Assembly (NCBI GenBank): GCA_019594195.1
Contig: JAFDTP010000038.1
Location: forward strand, 1-16,672
DNA: 16,672 nucleotides
Origin: Thermoplasmata archaeon
Lineage (GTDB): Archaea > Thermoplasmatota > Thermoplasmata > Halarchaeoplasmatales > Halarchaeoplasmataceae
Direction of reading: 5' to 3'
The position numbers and the translations under genes were made by a program. Each line of letters begins with the position of its first letter. The stretch's first letter is position 1. This document shows, one piece after another, positions 13,549 through 16,672 of this stretch. The notes beneath the pieces are model-generated. The model was given only the letters and a program-made list of their open reading frames with translations. It did no database searches and was not told the origin of the DNA.

Positions 13549-14802
13549 ATGGATGAAAAGACTTCGCGGCTGGAAGGTTTTCACAAGAAAAGTCTAGATG
13601 AAAGATTGGAGCTTCTGAAAAAAAATTCTGAGATAGATGAAGCCGTCGACCATCTAGTCGAAAGGGGGCTTTCGAATGAAAAAGCGGACCAGATGATAGA
13701 GAACGTTATAGGTACTTACGAACTGCCGGTGGGACTCGCGACAAATTTCTTGATAAACGATGAAGATTACCTGATACCGATGGTGATCGAAGAGTCTTCG
13801 GTGGTCGCCGCCGCCTCTTACGGCGCTAAATTGGCCCGGGAGAGTGGAGGTTTTAAAGCGACCACTACCGAACCGGTCATGATAAGCCAGATACAGGTGA
13901 CCGGACTTTCCGATGCACACGCCGCCAAGATGAAAGTCATGGAGAATAAGCAGGAATTGATGGATTATGCGGATGAGCAGGACCCAGTTCTGGTCGAACA
14001 CGGCGGAGGAGTGAGAGATATCCGGTGCAGGGTCTTGAACAGCGAGTTCGGAAAGTATCTGATAGTTCATCTGCTGGTTGACTGCAGAGACGCTATGGGT
14101 GCCAATGCAGTGAACACTATGGCTGAAGCTCTTGCACCGCGTATAGAAAGGTTGACCGGCGGGAACGTTTACCTCAGGATACTATCTAATCTGGCAGATC
14201 ACCGCCTTGCCAGAGCTAGAGCCGTGTGGCACAAAGAAGAGATAGGAAAAGATACTGTTGAGGGCGTTGTACAGGCATATGAATTCGCTAGAGTGGATCC
14301 TTACAGATGCGCAACACATAACAAGGGTATCATGAACGGCGTGACCGCAGTTGTCAGCGCCACCGGTAACGACACGAGAGCCGTGGAGGCGGGAGCACAC
14401 TCTTATGCAGCTTCTGGCGGGGGATACTCACCGCTGACTACGTGGGAGAAAACTGCGGAAGGTCATCTTGTAGGCAGTATCGAGATACCGGTACCGGTGG
14501 GCATCATCGGTGGAGCGACTTCTTCACATCCCGGTGCACAGGCGAACCTTGAGATACTGGGCGTTGATAGCGCTTCAGAACTTGGAGAGGTACTGGCATC
14601 GGTGGGACTGTGCCAGAACTTCGCAGCACTCCGTGCTTTAGCTTCCGAAGGCATACAGAAAGGACATATGAAACTGCACGCTAAGAACGTAGCTATACAG
14701 GCAGGGGCAGAAGAAGAGATAGTAGACGAAGTGGCCAAAAGGATGATAGAAGAGGGTAAAGTAAGAGTCGATAAAGCCGAAGAGATAATCAAAGAGCTTT
14801 GA
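13549..14802 (+). CDS. hmgA: HMG-CoA reductase, class II
   Basis: This 417-residue enzyme reduces HMG-CoA to mevalonate, the entry to archaeal isoprenoid lipids. It is class II (Pseudomonas mevalonii type, shared with some archaea): MIENVIGTYELPVGLATNF (49-67), MVIEESSVVAAAS (78-90), LLVDCRDAMGAN (175-186), and THNKGIMNG (256-264). By comparison with the P. mevalonii set (E83, K267, D283, H381), the likely catalytic residues here are E81 or E82, K259, D275 and H373 (KGHMKLHAKN). There is no membrane anchor. Its position near the lipid operon suggests a related function, though it has its own promoter. The stop is 16 bp from the end of the convergent coiled-coil gene, with a T-run between them. 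Confidence 0.94.
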   Translation: MDEKTSRLEGFHKKSLDERLELLKKNSEIDEAVDHLVERGLSNEKADQMIENVIGTYELPVGLATNFLINDEDYLIPMVIEESSVVAAASYGAKLARESGGFKATTTEPVMISQIQVTGLSDAHAAKMKVMENKQELMDYADEQDPVLVEHGGGVRDIRCRVLNSEFGKYLIVHLLVDCRDAMGANAVNTMAEALAPRIERLTGGNVYLRILSNLADHRLARARAVWHKEEIGKDTVEGVVQAYEFARVDPYRCATHNKGIMNGVTAVVSATGNDTRAVEAGAHSYAASGGGYSPLTTWEKTAEGHLVGSIEIPVPVGIIGGATSSHPGAQANLEILGVDSASELGEVLASVGLCQNFAALRALASEGIQKGHMKLHAKNVAIQAGAEEEIVDEVAKRMIEEGKVRVDKAEEIIKEL

Positions 14803-14818
14803 GTGATGTAAAAGATTT

Positions 14819-15076
14819 TTAGGTTCGATCCTTACCGATCTTTTCCATGTATTTATCTCTCTTTTTCTTCGTTTCAGAGATCTTATCTTTCAGATTTTCT
14901 ATCTTGTCTTCGTGCTTTTTTATCTTCTTTTCGTACTTCTCTATCTTGTCTTCCATCTTACCGGCCTTCTTCTCGTACTTGGCTTCTTTCTTCAACTTTT
15001 TGGATTCTTGTCGATCTTTTTCAGATCGCTTTTCTAACTCTTCACCTGGTTCTTCACCTTCGATGTTACCACCTAT
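14819..15076 (-). CDS. Lys-rich coiled-coil protein, paralogue of its neighbour; start codon unclear
   Basis: This frame is open from just after a stop at 15077 down to TAA at 14819. It encodes a Lys/Glu-rich coiled coil whose core (LKKEAKYEKKAGKMEDKI, EKYEKKIKKHEDKI) closely resembles that of the adjacent gene (LKKQAKYQKKAAKQEKKI, AKYEKKIDKYKEKI), so the two are tandem duplicates. No ATG or GTG begins the full frame. A TTG at 14993-14995 would give 58 residues. Alternatives are an unusual ATC (15062-15064) or ATA (15074-15076) start behind purine-rich SD-like bases. A -1 slip on AAA at the neighbour's stop would read straight into it. It could also be a degraded copy. The coordinates show the full open frame. 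Confidence 0.5.
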   Translation of the reverse strand: MGGNIEGEEPGEELEKRSEKDRQESKKLKKEAKYEKKAGKMEDKIEKYEKKIKKHEDKIENLKDKISETKKKRDKYMEKIGKDRT

Positions 15077-15318
15077 TTACTCCTATTGGGACCGGCTTTT
15101 TTGGCCTTTTTCTCATACTTTTGTTTCTTCTTCCTTGCCTTCTTTATCTTCTCTTTGTATTTGTCTATCTTCTTTTCATATTTCGCTATCTTCTTTTCCT
15201 GTTTAGCTGCTTTCTTCTGATATTTAGCCTGCTTTTTCAGTTGATCGGCCCTATCAGCTTTTTTACCGGCTGCCTTTCTCCTGTCATCTCCTCTTCTACC
15301 TTTAGATCCTTTCGCCAT
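15073..15318 (-). CDS. Small Lys-rich coiled-coil protein
   Basis: An 81-residue, strongly basic protein. Residues 1-25 are Gly/Arg/Lys-rich (MAKGSKGRRGDDRRKAAGKK) and the rest is a heptad-like Lys/Glu/Tyr coiled coil (AKYQKKAAKQEKKIAKYEKK and onwards) ending KKAGPNRSK. There are no cysteines, signal or membrane segment. The composition suggests nucleic-acid or polyanion binding, but I do not recognise the family. The start ATG has a TATA-like box at 15349-15357 and a perfect inverted repeat directly upstream. The last bases overlap the start of the downstream related frame. Confidence 0.7.
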   Translation of the reverse strand: MAKGSKGRRGDDRRKAAGKKADRADQLKKQAKYQKKAAKQEKKIAKYEKKIDKYKEKIKKARKKKQKYEKKAKKAGPNRSK

Positions 15319-15320
15319 CT

Positions 15321-15335
15321 TAGGTCACCGACCTA
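15321..15335. promoter_or_regulatory. Inverted repeat at the start of the coiled-coil gene (possible operator or mRNA hairpin)
   Basis: TAGGTC-ACC-GACCTA is a perfect 6-bp inverted repeat three bases ahead of the ATG at 15318. It covers the predicted transcription start, about 26 nt from the TATA-like box at 15349-15357. It could be a repressor site, or a hairpin at the mRNA 5' end. Confidence 0.35.
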
Positions 15336-15471
15336 ATTATATGTTAAAGATATAAAGTGTTTATTGGTAGATATGAGAGTCGATTTGGATGTTTAGATAC
15401 AGAAAAGAATTGCTCATGATCTTGTTTGGAGCAAAAGAAGGAAAGGGTTTAGCTAGATAAATTACCGTATT

Positions 15472-15942
15472 TCAGATCTCCCTTTTTAGAATCCCGTTGT
15501 ACCCATCGATACGGACTACGACCTCCTCCACTTTCGATCCGCCATAGGTCAAAGAGTCACCGTCAAATACGTGTTCACCGTCAGTATATCTATTGAGATC
15601 AAATCTAGTGCTAGTCGATACCTTTTCATCGCTGAGTAGATTCCAGATGTTTCGCCCCTGTTCATCTTCCCAATCCCCTTGTATTTCTAGTTCGCCGTCT
15701 TCATGTAGAGCAATCACGGTCACATCACTCAGTTCTGCCGAGCTCGGTATCTGGAGAGATGATATCTCAAATCTCAAATTTCCCCGATGAACAACATTTC
15801 CAGTCAGACTCTTAGCGCTACCTACACTGATATCCCCTACCATAGAATAAAGCGTAGCTGCTAAAACTACAGTTATCCCGACCATGAGTATGGTAGCTAT
15901 AACTGGCGACACAGCCTCTTCTCTTCTAATTATTTTTTTCAT
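15472..15942 (-). CDS. Archaeal type IV pilin
   Basis: A 156-residue secreted pilin subunit. The short charged leader MKKIIRREEA is followed by the class III signal and hydrophobic helix VSPVIATILMVGITVVLAAT (11-30), the N-terminal signature of euryarchaeal pilins; prepilin peptidase probably cuts before VSP. The rest is a beta-rich, mostly polar domain ending VVVRIDGYNG, a tail similar to that of the next pilin. Such subunits build adhesive pili. The start has a perfect Shine-Dalgarno (GGAGGT) seven bases upstream. No assembly ATPase or membrane platform is in the window. Confidence 0.88.
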   Translation of the reverse strand: MKKIIRREEAVSPVIATILMVGITVVLAATLYSMVGDISVGSAKSLTGNVVHRGNLRFEISSLQIPSSAELSDVTVIALHEDGELEIQGDWEDEQGRNIWNLLSDEKVSTSTRFDLNRYTDGEHVFDGDSLTYGGSKVEEVVVRIDGYNGILKREI

Positions 15943-15950
15943 GATTCATA

Positions 15951-16003
15951 CCTCCTGCAGAACAGATCTGCATATATATAACGGATGTGTTTTTATATAT
16001 AAT
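15951..16003 (-). promoter_or_regulatory. Leader of the first pilin: tandem TATA boxes, hairpin, Shine-Dalgarno
   Basis: Reading on the minus strand: a TATA-like block at 15993-16003, a second at 15973-15980, then the perfect inverted repeat TGCAGA-TCTGTT-type (arms 15956-15961 and 15967-15972), then GGAGG at 15951-15955. The hairpin abuts the ribosome site, so it could affect translation or be a protein-binding site. Between 16004 and 16109 I see nothing else. Confidence 0.4.
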
Positions 16004-16109
16004 TTTCTAAAGAAACTTCTGTGATGTAGATAGTGAAAAATAGAAAAGTGATCGGGGAAAGGGTTTTGAGCTGTGTTCTGAGTGTTTTGCTAATTTTCAG
16101 TGTATCTCT

Positions 16110-16577
16110 CTAAATACCGCCAACTTCTTCGGTTCCTGCGTATCCATCAATAGAGAGTACAATACGGTCGGCGTCAGTGAAGCTACCTGGCTCATCGTTT
16201 TCGAAATCAAAATCACTGTGGGTAAAAGTACCTTCGGAACCTGTCTGTAGTTCATCGTCATCGGTCAGTATCCAACTTCCTTCATCAGCGGTAAAGGAAT
16301 ATTCATTTCCATCTTCAATCAATGTGAACTCGACGTCATCCTGTTCGGCGGAACTGGGTGTTGACATCCTGTCCATCGTCACGTTAAACCATGACTCGCC
16401 GTTGCCGTTTTCCTCTACCTCGCCTGAAACCGAAACCACTAAATCAGTATCTCCTTCTCCGCCGATATCGCCTACCATCATGTAAAGTGTAGCGGCCAGA
16501 ACGACCGTGATAGCCACCATCAAGATGGTCGCGATAACAGGGGACACAGCTTCCTCATCTCTATTCAGTCTTTTCAT
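16110..16577 (-). CDS. Archaeal type IV pilin
   Basis: A 155-residue secreted pilin subunit upstream of, and paralogous to, the previous gene. The leader MKRLNRDEEA precedes VSPVIATILMVAITVVLAAT (11-30), nearly identical to its neighbour, with the same predicted cleavage before VSP. The mature domain is very acidic (many Asp, Glu and Gly) and differs almost throughout from the neighbour, except for shared spots such as TPSSAEQDDVEFTLIEDG beside the neighbour's IPSSAELSDVTVIALHEDG and the tail SIDGYAG. It was probably duplicated and then diverged at the exposed surface. It has a Shine-Dalgarno (GGGAGGA, 16590-16596) and a TATA box at 16629-16638. Confidence 0.88.
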   Translation of the reverse strand: MKRLNRDEEAVSPVIATILMVAITVVLAATLYMMVGDIGGEGDTDLVVSVSGEVEENGNGESWFNVTMDRMSTPSSAEQDDVEFTLIEDGNEYSFTADEGSWILTDDDELQTGSEGTFTHSDFDFENDEPGSFTDADRIVLSIDGYAGTEEVGGI

Positions 16578-16589
16578 ATGTTGGGTCCT

Positions 16590-16638
16590 CCCAAGGTTCT
16601 ACTCGGTTAATTATAATGATGATCGCAAGATATAAACT
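16590..16638 (-). promoter_or_regulatory. Promoter and ribosome-binding site of the second pilin
   Basis: On the minus strand AGTTTATATC (16629-16638) is a clear TATA box, and GGGAGGA (16590-16596) lies nine or so bases before the ATG. This gives a leader of about 30 nt, unlike the leaderless housekeeping genes nearby. Confidence 0.5.
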
Positions 16639-16672
16639 TTTCTAAAAAAATATCGCAGGTATGGTCAAAAAA

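Noticed and set aside
13654..14070. 138-codon minus-strand open frame inside HMG-CoA reductase
   Set aside because: The plus-strand enzyme is complete with all catalytic residues; the antisense frame has no recognisable features.
1..16672. CRISPR array, transposase or restriction/defence island
   Set aside because: No spaced repeat series, insertion-sequence ends, transposase or nuclease motifs were seen.

Overview
The window is chromosomal DNA from an archaeon. The evidence is a tRNA-Met gene with a bulge-helix-bulge intron and no encoded CCA, TATA-type promoters 25-35 nt ahead of near-leaderless genes, ribosomal protein eS1, a Sm-like protein, archaeal ether-lipid enzymes, KptA and two archaeal type IV pilins. 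A methanogen-type (type 2) seryl-tRNA synthetase beside a class II HMG-CoA reductase suggests a euryarchaeal-grade lineage, possibly near the Thermoplasmata or methanogens. The sequence alone does not fix the order. Base composition is moderately AT-rich, Arg is mostly AGA/AGG and Ile often ATA.

Layout. 1-905 (minus) is the N-terminal third of a cyanophycin synthetase-like ATP-grasp protein that runs off the left edge. 1172-2146 is a fused NadM-PncC enzyme of NAD metabolism; its stop overlaps the end of a convergent roadblock/LC7 gene. Next come a CBS-pair/zinc-ribbon protein (minus) and, divergently, type 2 serS. A 348-nt spacer with nested inverted repeats precedes eS1, which carries an acidic linker and a C-terminal helix-hairpin-helix domain. 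Downstream is intron-containing tRNA-Met(CAU), whose last 19 bases recur 117 bp further on. A GalT-like protein and a TrmB-family regulator follow on the minus strand.

The centre of the window is a membrane-lipid locus. A radical SAM tetraether synthase (tes), a 58-aa 2[4Fe-4S] ferredoxin and a geranylgeranyl reductase are tightly packed (8178-11137). They run divergently from the TrmB gene across a 63-bp spacer with a single AT-rich core. This matches the GGR-ferredoxin-Tes neighbourhood known from Methanosarcina acetivorans (MA_1484-1486). HMG-CoA reductase, the committed step of isoprenoid supply, lies 2.4 kb downstream after a TPR protein, an Sm-like protein and KptA.

The right end holds two tandem, related Lys-rich coiled-coil genes, the second without a normal start codon, and two tandem type IV pilin genes whose signal regions match but whose bodies differ, all on the minus strand.

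No single novel system fills the window. The points most worth a second look are the two domain fusions (NadM-PncC and eS1-HhH), the archaeal cyanophycin synthetase homologue, the duplicated tRNA 3' end, and the lipid operon with its likely local regulator.
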